Below, piece after piece: positions 20,921-32,100 of a stretch of 64,000 nucleotides of DNA. The DNA lies in assembly GCA_043228905.1 (NCBI GenBank), contig JBHGNT010000005.1, positions 18,476,001 to 18,540,000 on the forward strand, written 5' to 3'. The position numbers and the translations under genes are program-made. Each line of letters begins with the position of its first letter. The first letter of the stretch is position 1. The notes under the pieces were generated by a model. The model worked only from the letters and a program-made list of their open reading frames with translations. It did no database searches and was not told where the DNA came from. The stretch comes from Azolla caroliniana (taxonomy: Eukaryota; Polypodiophyta).

Positions 20921-23900
20921 CTTCCGTTTGAATAAACGGGTTTACCGGCATATCTCCCAAATACGGTTTAAGCCGGAATCCATTTACCCATTTCGGTAAA
21001 ACCTCTCCGGTTAATGATCCCAGCTGATACGTACCATTTTTACTATTAATTATCCATACTGGACCTGTCCATCTATACCGGAGTTTCCCAGGCATAAGTC
21101 CCATTTTCGTCTGGAATACCAATACCGGTCTCCCAATTTCGAATTGCTCTTCCGATTTCCTTCGATGTCGATTTACGAGTGCCTTGATTTGTCTCTGCTT
21201 GTGTTCTAGTGCTGACATTGATTGAATCCGTTCTTCTTCTAATACTAATAAAGCCTCTTTGCGTATCTGCTCCGATTCTATTTCATTTAACTTATTCGTC
21301 GCTTGGATACGAAGTGTCGGAATTTGAAATTCGATCGGCATAACAGCTTCAAGTCCGAATGCCATTCGAAAAGGTGTTGATTTAATGGATGTTTTGTACG
21401 AAGTACGATATGCCCACAATGCACTATTTAACTTTTGATCCCAATCAGTACGATTTTCATTCACTATCTTCTTTAAAATTGTTTGAATTGTTTTATTTGT
21501 CGATTCTGCCAATCCATTAGCTTGGGGATAGTAAGGCGTACTTTTCTTATGAACTACGGCATAATAATTAGTTAATTCGTGAATTAACTTGTTAATAAAA
21601 TGAGTGCCTTGATCGCTTACCAATTCTATTGGGCAACCGAATCGACACCATATATTTTCATACAGGAATTTTGTTGTGGATGTTGCTGTATTGTCTCTGA
21701 GAGCTTTTGCTTCAACCCATTTTGTGCAATAGTCAGTCGCAATTATGATATATCGATTACCGGTTCTTGCAACTACTGGTTTGAATGGGCCAACAAAATC
21801 TAAGCCCCATTTCTGAAATGGCTCAAGAGGTAAAACCGGTTGAAAAGGAATTCGATCCTTTTCGGTCGGTTGCCCCATTCTTTGACACAAATCGCATTTC
21901 TTACAGTATTCGTTAGCATCTTTCATCACCGTTGGCCACCATAACCCGCTATTCCATATTTTTCTGGCTGTTGCTTCTCCTGCGTAATGACCGCCAGCAA
22001 TTCCACAATGTGACTCTGTTAATATGGCTAATTTTTCAAATTTCCGTACTGCCCTTCGCCATATTCCATCCGCTCCTTTATGATACAACATGTCATTAAA
22101 TAAACAAAAATTTCGACTTCGTACTGCAATTCTTTTTCTTTCATCTGTCGACATGTGTTCGGCCGGAATTCCTGTTGATAGAAATATCGTCATTTCGGAA
22201 ATCCATTCATCCTCTTTTTCCTCATTCATTTCTTGTGCTTTTACTATCTCAACCCGAAATAATTGAGTATCTGGAAAATCATCTTTAACACCAACCGCTT
22301 CTTCTCCAGATTCAAGCCGACTGAGATAGTCAGCAATCGCGTGTTGTGCTCCTGGTCGATGTATAATGTCGAATTCAAACTCTTGAAGCAATAACGTCCA
22401 TCTGGCTAACTTGCCTGTCAATTCTTGTTTGGAAACTAGATACAGTAGAGCCGAATGATCCACATGAAATGTAAATTTCTTACCCAAAAGCTAATGTCGA
22501 AATTTGTTCACACTATATATCATTCCCAAAGCTTCTCTTTCGGTTGTTGAATAGTTTCTTTCGGCCGACGAAAGTTTCCTACTGGCATAGTATACCGGCC
22601 TATACCAGTTTGGTTCGGATAATTGCATTAAAGCACTGCCTATGGCAATGTCCGACGCATCGACAAAAACATGAAATGGTTTGTTCCAGTCCGATGGTTG
22701 GACTACCGGAACCTTTGTCAGCATCTTCTTGAGACATTCGTATGCATCTTGTTCTATACTTGTCCATATAAAAGGAACTTTTTGTACTGCTGTGTGTAAC
22801 GGAATAGCAATGTCTGCTAGATATCTCATCATTCTACTGTGCCGCCGAATTTGACCCAAAAATATACTTCGATCTTTAGCATTTGTCGGTGGTGTTGCCT
22901 CAATAATTGTTTTAACTTTGTCTGGGTCCACTGCAATCCCTTCTTGACTGACAATATGCCCAAGTAACGTACCACTCATTACTCCGAATGCGCATTTGGC
23001 TGGATTTAAGCTAAGACGCCCTTTTCGACATTTCTCTAAACATAGCCGTAAATGCTCAAAATGATCAGCTTTCCGACTATATAGCGCAAAATCATCTAAA
23101 AACACCTGCATGAAAGCTGGAATATATTCCCCGAATATTTCCTGTATTACCCGCTGAAATGTAGCTGGAGCTGTTTTTAAACCGAACATCATTACTACTG
23201 CCACAAAGACACCCCATTCTGTGACAAAAGCTGTCTTTTCCTGATCTTCCGGATTCATCCGTACTTGGTTGTACCCACTGAACCCATCCAAGAAACTATA
23301 AATTTCATGTCCAGCTACTACATCTAATATCCCATCTGTGAATGGCAACGGAAACGCATCCGTAATTGTCGCTGCATTCAATTTTCTATAATCCACACAT
23401 ACGCGAATTTTCCCATTCTTTTTCGGGACTACTACTATCGGACTCAGCCATGTTGATTTTTTGACGGGTCGAATAAATCCTACTTTTAAGAGTTTATCGA
23501 TTTCTTCTTTTACTTTGATAGCATAATTCGGATTCAACCTGTACCTGCGTTGTTGTACTGGCTTTGCATCTTTATGCAAATTGATTTGATGTTGACAAAA
23601 AGCGGGATCCAGACCTTTCATATCGTCAAACGACCATGCAAAAACATCTTTATATTGTAATAGTAATGTTGTTAATGTCCGTTTGTCATTTTCCGCCAAA
23701 TCTCTAGCAATCAAGACTGTTTTTCTTTCACCATCCTCTACTCCTGCCAAATCGATCTCCTCTAATGTTGAGGCTTGCACTCTCTGAGATACCTTCATTT
23801 CCTTATCTGTAGCTTCTTGTTGCATTCGTATTTCTTTCATTGTTTGCTCATCTATTGGCACTTCCTCGTGTGAGTCTACATATGGTGTTAATGCTTGCAA

Positions 23901-26426
23901 AATATCTACCTCAAATAGAGGGATGATTTTCTGATTATCATTAAAATACTGACTTTCTTCTTCCTCGTCCAATGCTTCCATCATATTAACTGCTTCTGCA
24001 TGTACAGGTAAACTCTGTTTGCTTGTTGTCACTTTGTTGTGCGTCGGAATCCTGACCTTAGTTTTTCCTTTCCTAAATGTTAGCACATTTTGTTTCCAAT
24101 TTTGTTTGATATTAGCTGTCTTTAACCATGGTCTCCCCAATAACAAGGGGTATGCTCCCTGTGTTTCTAACTGCAAAATTACTGCCGAAATCTGAAAACT
24201 GTGTCCCCCGATTATTACATCCAGTTGTCGAAGCAAACCAATCGGTCGTACCGTACTTGTATCTGCTATTCGTAACCAAAACGGACATGCTTCCCATTCC
24301 GTGATTCCTAGTTTTTCACATGTAGCTTTGTTAATCACATTAACTCCCGAGCCTCCATCTATAATCACATTTCCGATTTCTTGCCCGTAAAGTATTACCT
24401 TAATCGACGGATTCTGTTCATCCATGATCGAAGGGTTATTACTTGGCTGATTGTAGTGTACTGCTATTTGTTCGGAACCTTTATATGCAATTAATGCTGC
24501 CACTTTTTCTGTAAACCTTGGTACTAACTTAAGTAAGCCCGTAAGTGGCAATGACACTTGGCAATCAGCCAACAGTTTCCAAGTTTCTTCCTGTTCCTTA
24601 TTCCCCAATGACTGTTGTACAGCGATGTTCTGGTCAATGTTATTGTCTTGTAACATTCGATTCACATTACTTTGATTTGCTTCGTCAACCCATTCTTTTG
24701 CCGCCTTCCGAACTTCTTCCTGAATTTCCCACTCTGATTGTTTGTTTTTGCTGCATGTCGTTACTTGCTGAACTTCCGGTATTACCATATTAACTGCTGG
24801 ACCCTTTCCTTTAACCGGACATTGATTAGCATAATGGCCTAGTTGTCGACAAATATAACAAGTGGGTACAAATGTTCCACCGGTCTCTCCATGTGCAAAT
24901 TGGCCGTTATTAAATTGTTGCTCTTCATTACCACTCGGGTTTTGTTGGAATTGACGTGTAGCTTTTGGTTTGTAAAATTTCTTATTTTTATACCGATTCT
25001 GCCTAAATTGTTCGGTATTATCATTTGGTTGTGCTACATTTTGTGTTATCCCGAACTCCTGATTTGGCGGAAAATTATTCTGTTGAAACATTTGATTATT
25101 TTGTGGAAAGGTTTGAGTATTATGTTGAAAGGACATATTACCCGGTTGCAATGCCGGATTCGGTTGAAATGCAGAATTCGGTTGCACATTCGGACAGTTC
25201 TGTTGAAACCCTTGAAATGGTGGGTTACCTTGTTGGAAACTTTGATTATTTTGTTGAAAATATTGATTCGGATTCTGTACGAATGGTGGGTTGGATTGAG
25301 CAAAACCTGGTTGAAATGCTTGAGTCACTTGAGTGGGTTGCATATTTTGTTGTGAAAAGATCTGATTTGGCTGTAGAACCGGATTTTGTTGAAAAGTTGG
25401 ATTTTGTTGTACATTTTGCTGATTTTGTGAAAAATTATTATTTTGATAACCATTGAACAGATTAGTGTTATTTTGGTAACCATTGTCAATAAAAATTTGT
25501 CGTACTGACGCCGTAGTTTTATTAAGCAGATTATATTCACATTGTTCTACTGAATGTAATTTTGAATGACATATTGTACAATGTGTTCTTAACGTACATT
25601 CAATTGCCGAATGCCCCGTATTTAAACAAGTGGTGCATTGAACTGCTTGACGAAATTGTAACTCCTCTATTGTTGGTAATGTACGTTGTAATGCCGACAT
25701 GTCCATACTCTGAACATTGACCGGTGGTCGACCCATTTCTATTGCTTTATCAATTACTTGTTCGATAGTCTGATTTCGAAAATCGAACACTTTCAATGTC
25801 GTCCTTAATGGTTCTTTTACAGCTTCTAGAAAGACTTCTTTTAATTCATTATCCGGAATCGGCCTTGAAATCTGAAGCTGTAAGTTCTGAAATCGTATCA
25901 CAAACTGAGATACTGTTTCATTTTTTTCTTGATATAACGCATAAAATTGCGCAATCAAATCCTTCTGCGGAATTTGTTGATGAAATAATTGTAAAAATTT
26001 ACTAGTTAACACTTCAAAGGATGGAAATCCTTGAAGACCGTTCTGCGCAAACCAATTGGCGGAATATCCGTCTAATGATAAGACGAACTCAGCGATTTTT
26101 GACTTATCTTCGGCATCTGCCGACAATCGCTGAGCTCCATGGTTAATCTCCCATGTCGTTAAGAAATCCCTAACATGTGCTTCCGCATCTGTTCCTTCCC
26201 GGAACTTAGAATAAGTATAAGGCATATCGTCCCAAATGTCGTAAAACGATACCTCTTCCGTCTGTTCTTCGTCTGAAGGTAATTGATCAGATAAGTCAAG
26301 AAGTTTCGACCACTTTGTGCTTGATTCCGGCTGTTCTTGCGCAATGAACGCTTCCTGCACTGCCTTCGTAACTGACCTTGTACGAGGGCGCTTACAACCG
26401 ACCGGTGTCTCCTCTTCATACGACAT
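20886..26426 (-). pseudogene. gag-pol: T gag-pol, nearly intact, one TAG
   Basis: A single 1,846-codon frame from ATG 26426 to TAA 20886, broken only by TAG at 22488-22490 in RNase H. Gag: capsid at residues about 60-240; CCHC knuckles at 264-277 and 283-296; a Gln/Asn-rich segment at about 316-515; a third CCHC at 523-536. Protease core DGGSG at 690-694, the Tat-type variant. RT about 920-1200 with catalytic FLDDF (1109-1113), where YxDD is commoner. One RNase H (VDASDIAIGSALMQ; ends ADYLSRLE). Integrase with HHCC finger and DDE core (VSDQGTHF, PYYPQANGLAE), ending in the GKLRYRWTGP type C-terminus. A poly-Lys tail closes the frame. It was probably recently functional. Confidence 0.93.
20890..20916 (-). 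repeat. 27-nt poly(A) run at the end of T pol
   Basis: Twenty-seven T on the plus strand, A on the coding strand, giving about nine terminal Lys codons of pol. It lies 105 bp before the extra ORF. Confidence 0.98.
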
Positions 26427-26462
26427 CCATTCGATTTGTTCTCTGCTTAATCGCAGATGTAA

Positions 26463-26474
26463 CCGGGCGTGCCA
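26463..26474 (-). promoter_or_regulatory. T primer-binding site (candidate)
   Basis: The element strand reads TGGCACGCCCGG, 11 nt inside the 5' LTR. It begins with TGG as a tRNA-primed PBS should, but I do not recognise the tRNA. It is nearly the reverse complement of the motif at the other internal end. Confidence 0.6.
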
Positions 26475-26485
26475 AATTTCTTCTG

Positions 26486-26942
26486 TGTTAATCGGCTAAT
26501 TACTAACTACTACCGATACAGAAGAGTGAACGTCGCTACTCCACGTTCTAACAAGGAATTGTGTTTTACGAACGGAAATATACTATATTAATCGGTAATT
26601 ACCGTGATCGTTACTTAGTTATAAAGTAGGAAGATTACACTTAACAACATAGACAATAGAAAGAACACAGAATCCGTACACGATATTCCTAACTTAAACT
26701 TATATTCCCAAATAAACGACCTTTCTTACAATGCCTTCGGTTCCCTTTTATAGGTATATACCGAAGGTCTTTTCTCATCAAGAACTATTCCTACTTACTA
26801 TCAAGAATTACAAAATTATCTAACTAACTTAGTTCTCTTCGTTCACTGTGAGTCATTGATCTGAACAGTCGATCCGAACCGACTCCGTTTTCGACGCTTT
26901 CCCACTTGTTCGGTAAAACTGACTGTCCGGGTCCGGGTAACA
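26486..26942 (-). repeat. 5' LTR of T
   Basis: 457 bp, TGTTAATCGG...GGGTAACA on the plus strand, with TCCAC outside. The TATAAAAGG promoter box lies on the minus strand near 26750. Confidence 0.96.
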
Positions 26943-27160
26943 TCCACGTTGCTAAGAATGCGGCCTACCATTCCTGGACGAAGCATATCCAGCGAAGGTA
27001 TCACTGGATCCGGGAAAGAGTAGATGACCAGGAGTTCGCACTGACGAAGATCCACACGGCCGAGAACGGGTCGGATATGCTGACCAAAGTGCTGACACCC
27101 GACAAGTTGGACGCATGCCGGAAGAGGATCGGACTGGTAAGACACCCCATGCCGGAGTGA
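26943..27160 (+). pseudogene. pol: Copia A RNase H C-terminus
   Basis: Continuation of copia A beyond T. It reads NAAYHSWTKHIQRRYHWIRE, then a Leu-Thr-Lys motif (DMLTKVLT), and stops at TGA 27158-27160 just before the PPT. This matches the usual copia RNase H end. Open in this part. Confidence 0.93.
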
Positions 27161-27170
27161 AGGGGGAGTT
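27159..27170 (+). promoter_or_regulatory. Copia A polypurine tract
   Basis: GAAGGGGGAGTT directly before the 3' LTR. Confidence 0.93.
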
Positions 27171-28081
27171 TGTTGGGAGACAAGTCCCTCCGGATGGGAA
27201 GGGAGAAGAACAGTGTCGACGAACAATCTCGGCCGAGGCCGAAACCGGATGAGGAGTACTCGGCTATGGAGAGCCGGATGGTGCAGACCCGGTGTGAACC
27301 AGATGAGGAGTACCCGGCTACGGAGGGCCGGATGGTGCAGACCCGGTGTGAACCAGATGAGGAGTACCCGGCTACGGAGGGCCGGATGGTGCAGACCCGG
27401 TGTGAACCGGATGAGGAGTACCCGGCTACGGAGAGCCGGATGGTGCAGACCCGGTGTGAACCGGATGAGGAGTACCTGGCTACGGAGAGCCGGATGGTGC
27501 AGACCCAGTGTGAACCGGATGAGGAGGACCCAACTACGGAGAGCCGGATGGTGCAGACCCGATGAGAACCGGATGAGGAGCACCTGGCTACGGAGAGCCG
27601 GATGACGCAGACCCGGTGAGAACCGGAGGAAGAGACATATTCGTAAATATGTTTCTGAGAGCCCATCGAGGCTATATTTGTAAATAACCGAAAAGTCACA
27701 TTAGTATAAATATGACTTAGGGCAAATATGTGTTGTTGATTTTTTCTTTTTGTTGGTGCAAGAATAGAGAGTGTGCGTAACTGTACAGAGAGAGATAGAG
27801 AGAGAAAGAGGTCGTTGCCTCTGTTGTAACCGCCGCCTGTGGCGAAGATCTGTGAGCACGAGGTCGGTGCCTCAGTGAACTCACTGTTGTACATCCCATC
27901 ATAGTGATAGTTTGCAGCCTGTGGGTTGCCGTGGTTTTTCCCCTAGTTTGGGGGTTTCCACGTAAACCTCCTGTGTACCTCGTCTCTTCTTTGTGTCGCG
28001 TTTTATTTCTCGTTTTCTGTGTATCATTCTAAGCTCGGTTGTGGCCGAGCGTTGCGCATAAGGAACGACCAGTTCCCGTCA
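27171..28081 (+). repeat. 3' LTR of copia A
   Basis: 911 bp. It is 108 bp longer than the 5' LTR, exactly two minisatellite units. CCCCC follows. Confidence 0.96.
27245..27622 (+). repeat. 54-bp minisatellite, 7 copies
   Basis: Units start at 27245, 27299, 27353, 27407, 27461, 27515 and 27569. It is the same unit as at 12938, with two more copies. Confidence 0.97.
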
Positions 28082-28861
28082 CCCCCTTCCTTGAGATAGG
28101 ATCACTTCTCATTGAGATCATGTTCATGGAAAGGGTTGTTGAATACATGCTTAAGGTTCAAAAAAGTCACTTGTTGGCCGGTCAGAAGAGCAAGGACAAG
28201 TGGGAAGGCGGAGTCGGATCGGATAATAGGAAGTAAATAATAGTAGAATTATTATTCGGAGGGACGGATCCGGTACAGTTGTACCGATTCGGATGTCGGT
28301 TTCCTAAGCGCACCGATTGTAACCTTGTCGGATGCCTATAAAAGGATCCGATGATTTGTAAAGGGTTTGACGGGAGTAATACAATAGTAATTATTGCGTG
28401 TTTATCTGTATCTTCGTATTGTTTACCGTCTGTGCTTAATCGTAATCATCTTACACTTGTAACCTAGCATCCAATCCTTACCACCCCTTTGGAGAAGTGT
28501 TGGATAGACACCTGTGTTGAGGCTAGTCCGGCCAGGCAGACAACACTTTTTGGCGACCACTAAGGCGACCCCCCTTTGGAGACGGAGTCCAAGAATGATA
28601 CGCGGCGATGCAAGAAAAGCAACAAATGATGGCGATGATGTGTAGGAACTGTACAAGTGAGTGAGAAATTGAAGATTGACAAATGTATTCGTCACAAAAC
28701 AAGGAATCGATGAATCGACAAAGAAGTGTTAAGCATCCCTCATCCATGTTTAGCCATAAGCATAGACAAATATATCCTCTGATGTGTGTTAAAGTAGTCT
28801 AGACAAATTTATCCACAGTTTACAAGTTAAAGCACAAATGTGTCTCCTCATTATCACCATT
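28082..28861. other. Flank of copia A: gag-like fragment end, then LTR-like DNA
   Basis: 28082-28235 continues the interrupted gag-like fragment (a Lys-rich end, stop TAA at 28234). 28236-28450 looks promoter-like, with GCCTATAAAAGGATCC near 28335, and could be an LTR, but I find no partner or terminal repeat. 28450-28861 shows no gene. Confidence 0.35.
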
Positions 28862-30380
28862 TCAATCATCATCATCATATCCACCTAGATCATTCTTAAC
28901 GAAGAGGGAGAAGATGATGATCATGATGAAGGTGAATATGAACATGAAATGATGTGTGGTTCGTGCAATTATGCTTCGTTGACAAAGACAGGGAAGGACG
29001 GAGAAATAAACGCACAACCAAATAGAGACGATTGAAGGGCCCGAAAGAAAGTGATGGTCGTACGGCCAGAAGGACTGAACAGAGCCAAAGACAAAAATGG
29101 TTAGACACAGCCGAACTGTGGCCAAAACGGAGGCCAGAAGAACGCTCGGATAATGACGACTGAACAGAGCGGCCATGCGACTGGAGGCCGGCCGGACAGG
29201 GTTGGCGACGACGAGAAAGGCGTCAAGAATGGTTAGACACAGCCGAACTGTGGCCAAAACGGAGGCCAGAAGAATGCTCGGATAATGACGACTGAACAGA
29301 GCGGCCATGCGACTGGAGGCCGGCCGGACAGGGTTGGCGACGACGAGAAAGGCGTCAAGAATGGTCACCACCAACCGACAGCAGCCGGAGCGGAGCGGCC
29401 GGAGAGCAGTCGGAATGGCCGGATAACGACTGAAGAGCGGCCAGAATGGCTGAACAATGGCTGAAGAGCAGTCGGGCAACAGTCGGAACGGTCGGAATAG
29501 CCGGACAGTGGCTGTAGCAACCGGAGCGGCCGGAGGGTCAGACAAGGGTCGGATGAAGCCACATCGGTCGCCAAACAAACGATGGCGGCCAGAACGATGA
29601 TGGAGTCAGTGTACAACCGGCCAGAGACACGCTGGACAAAGACGGCCGTAATAGAGACATTGATGCCGAAAAGCGACGGACCTCGGCCAAAACCGACGGC
29701 CGAATAGGGCCGACAAGGTCGGTGACAAAGACATCTGGAGATGGACCAGACAAACATGGCCAGACGGGCTAGACAGCGGAAAGAGCGGCCAGAAGGGCCG
29801 GAAATCGGTCGAAACGGCGGGAGATGGAGACAGACGAGCGGCCAAAGAGTGGCTGAGGAGCGGCTGAAGCGGCCGTAATAACCGAGCAGTGGCCGGAGTG
29901 GCCAAACGGGCTGGACAGACGACCAACCACGACAACCAAACAAAGACAACGCAGAGAAGAAAGAGGCAGACATACAGAAAATAAGAAGAAGAGAGAAGAG
30001 AAATACAAGGAAGAAGAAGAACAGAGAAGGAAGAAAAAGAAGATGTCATGGAAGAAGAGAAAGGCATGAACAAACAGACACAAAGTGGAAGAAACAGAGA
30101 TAGAAGAAGAAAGAGAGAGGAGGAAAAGAAAGACAGGAAGAGGAGAAGAAGCAACGGTTAACACCAAGAAGGAGGAAGAAGATGCAGACAACACGCAGGA
30201 GAAAACGTAAGAAGACAAACAATAAAAAAAAATGAGAGGGAAAAAGAGAAGAGAGGGGCATGCGAAGAAATTTTAAAATGTTGAGGGTAGCAGCCTAAAA
30301 TTTCAGAAATTTGGGGGTACTGAATGAAATTTTCAAAACTCGAGGGTACATATCAAATTAAAAAAAAAAAAACGATACCA
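28862..30380. repeat. GC-rich degenerate repeat region
   Basis: Built of short imperfect words such as GGCCGGAA, GCGGCC and ACAGCGG, giving long Arg/Ser/Pro/Leu-rich frames on the minus strand (up to 238 codons) without recognisable domains. From 29930 to 30260 it becomes a purine-rich AAGAAGA tract. I interpret it as low-complexity retroelement 3' DNA leading to the LTR at 30668, not as genes. Confidence 0.6.
29096..29359. repeat. 132-bp tandem duplication
   Basis: Two nearly identical units begin AATGGTTAGACACAGCCG at 29096 and 29228. A third begins (AATGGT) at 29360 and breaks off. Confidence 0.95.
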
Positions 30381-30631
30381 CCAAAATTTTGAAAATCCCC
30401 AAGACTACTCACACACACTCAAAACAAAGGAAGAACATACATATACATGACATGATTTTGGACCCATGACGAAGTTCGTAAGCCGACAGAACGAGAATGT
30501 TCGTGTCGCGGAAAGATTTGCTGACTGACAAAGATGTTCGAGTCAAGCACTCCGATCGAGGGAGTCAATCGTTGAAAGGACCGATAGAAGTTCCGGTCGA
30601 AGAAATATCATCATCAAGGCATGTGGGATCA

Positions 30632-31060
30632 ACGTGCAAGGCACTTTCCCACGGGCGTGCCATATTGTGTTACCCCGTACGAGATGTACGGAGAGTCAAG
30701 TGTGATGAGCGAGGGTCGAATGTTATCATAATGTTGTGTATGTGTAGGGGGCATAAATGTAATTGTGAGTCGATACATATGTGAACACATGCACACGTGT
30801 GTGCATGTGGATGGATACGAGGAGGTATGAGTGAGTGTCCAGTATGAATGCTCTAGGGGGCTTACACCCCTTTGTATCTACCCCCTCTTGTACTATTTAA
30901 CCCCCTTATGGGGAATGAATGAAAAATGAATCATTTCTCTCTATCTATCTCTCTTTTCATCTCTCTCTCTCTCTCTTCCCTCCCCTTAACGTTGAACCCC
31001 CTTGGGAGGGGGGTGGAGCCATTCTAGGCACCACCCCCCACCCCGCAATGCTTCTCAATG
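30632..31060 (+). repeat. Tat-like 3' end: conserved motif plus LTR from 30668
   Basis: GTGCAAGGCACTTT then CCCACGGGCGTGCCA ends at 30662, and TGTTACCCCG starts at 30668, as at G and T. Downstream lie TATTTAA-like promoter sequence near 30894, a CT-rich tract and CCCCCTTGGGAGGGGGG inverted-repeat words near 30998. The right end is not defined; no partner LTR is seen. The internal motif CGGGCGTGCCA is an exact reverse complement of the T primer site. Confidence 0.5.
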
Positions 31061-31722
31061 CACATGATCTCTCTCGTCATCAATCCCATACTCTCCATCA
31101 TCATCATAACCACCATGTCTATCTTTATCATGATTATCATCGTCCTTAGCCCTAAAACATACAACATCACTCACATTGACTTCCTAGAATTGCATGGGAA
31201 CCAAGAAAAAAGATCCAAAAGTGCACAAAAGCAAAAAAAATTCTTCTAATCAGATATAAGATAGATGCAACATACTTGCTTCATGATGCATCAATAGATT
31301 CCTCTTAAAATGTAGTCTTTTTGCAATGTCAATGTATCATGACATGGGACAAATGTCGAGGCTCACGTTTTACACATTATACTACATAGTTGCACCTAAC
31401 TATAAAACCATATTCTTTGTACAATGGGGGAACCGTACAGATTGATACATGTTGGAGCCTATCTTGTTGTCGGCCATTGAACCATTGCTTCTATGCATCT
31501 CTAGCTCACATGCATCTTGTGATGTGAGACGAAGTGATGAGAGTGGTTGATTGTTCACACTTTTCCTTAAACAAGTTTGAGAGTTTGAGTATCACACTTT
31601 GATACAATGCTTTGCCTTTGATCATATTTGACCATTCTTTCCACACATCTTCAACCAAGCCCAATCCTTGCATGGGTTTCTTTCACAACCACAATGTGCA
31701 TTCTCAATTGCAACATTCATTG
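31061..31722. other. Intergenic, nothing recognised
   Basis: AT-rich single-copy-looking DNA with no coding frame, LTR or repeat that I can support. Confidence 0.6.
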
Positions 31723-31734
31723 GTAAAGTTATTG

Positions 31735-32100
31735 TTTTTTTGTAGCAACACTTTTATTACTGATGGGAAACCTCAAAGTTAGGTGCAAACCCACAAAGAA
31801 TAAAGAGAAGTATACAAGTGTCAATTAGACACTAAAGAGGTTAGAAGCACTCAAAGTAAAGAGTTTAAATTTGCAGTGTGATGCCTCTCAGTTGCAGACA
31901 ATCAAACAGAGATTGCCTGAGGGATTGCTTAAAGAAGCTAACTTCATGCAGTTGGTTTCGATCAAAGCCCTTATTATTGCGGGCTGTCCAGATGGTCCAG
32001 AGTGCCCAAAATCTTGTCCATTGGAGAAAATAGGCATTGCTGGATAGGGTGCACGGAATCGATCCAAATGGCGAAAAGTGCTTCCCAAACCTTCGGCCAG
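31735..32100 (-). mobile_element. 5'-truncated LINE, 366 bp, with target duplication
   Basis: On the minus strand the sequence ends in AAAAAAA (31741-31735) and is flanked by CAAGAACTTTAC (32112-32101) and CAATAACTTTAC (31734-31723), 11 of 12 nt alike. It decodes in one frame to FWALWTIWTARNNKGFD, the usual end of plant L1-type reverse transcriptase ORFs. It is dead on arrival by truncation. It lies about 0.9 kb upstream of the HECT gene start codon. Confidence 0.75.

Larger units (their letters stand above)
17534..26942 (-). mobile_element. Tat-like Ty3/gypsy element T, 9.4 kb
   Basis: Complete minus-strand gypsy element inserted in copia A. LTRs 17534-17989 and 26486-26942; target duplication TCCAC at 17529-17533 and 26943-26947. 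In element order: 5' LTR, PBS, gag-pol in one frame (26426-20886), a 916-codon extra ORF (20781-18034), a conserved motif, 3' LTR. There is no chromodomain. An extra ORF downstream of integrase is typical of the Tat/Athila side of plant gypsy elements. The LTRs differ at only a few sites by eye, so the insertion is fairly young. Confidence 0.95.
12864..28081 (+). mobile_element. Copia element A (Tnt1/Tork-like), split by gypsy T
   Basis: Complete plus-strand copia element. LTRs at 12864-13666 and 27171-28081; target duplication CCCCC at 12859-12863 and 28082-28086; PBS TGGTATCAGAGC; PPT GAAGGGGGAGTT. Gypsy T inserted in the RNase H region (duplication TCCAC at 17529-17533 and 26943-26947). 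Without T the element would be about 5.8 kb. The LTRs carry a 54-bp minisatellite with a different copy number on each side. Confidence 0.96.

Noticed and set aside
28862-30261. Long Arg/Pro/Leu-rich frames on the minus strand
   Set aside because: Low-complexity GC-rich repeats read as protein; no domain, no splice pattern, and the duplication repeats the same text.
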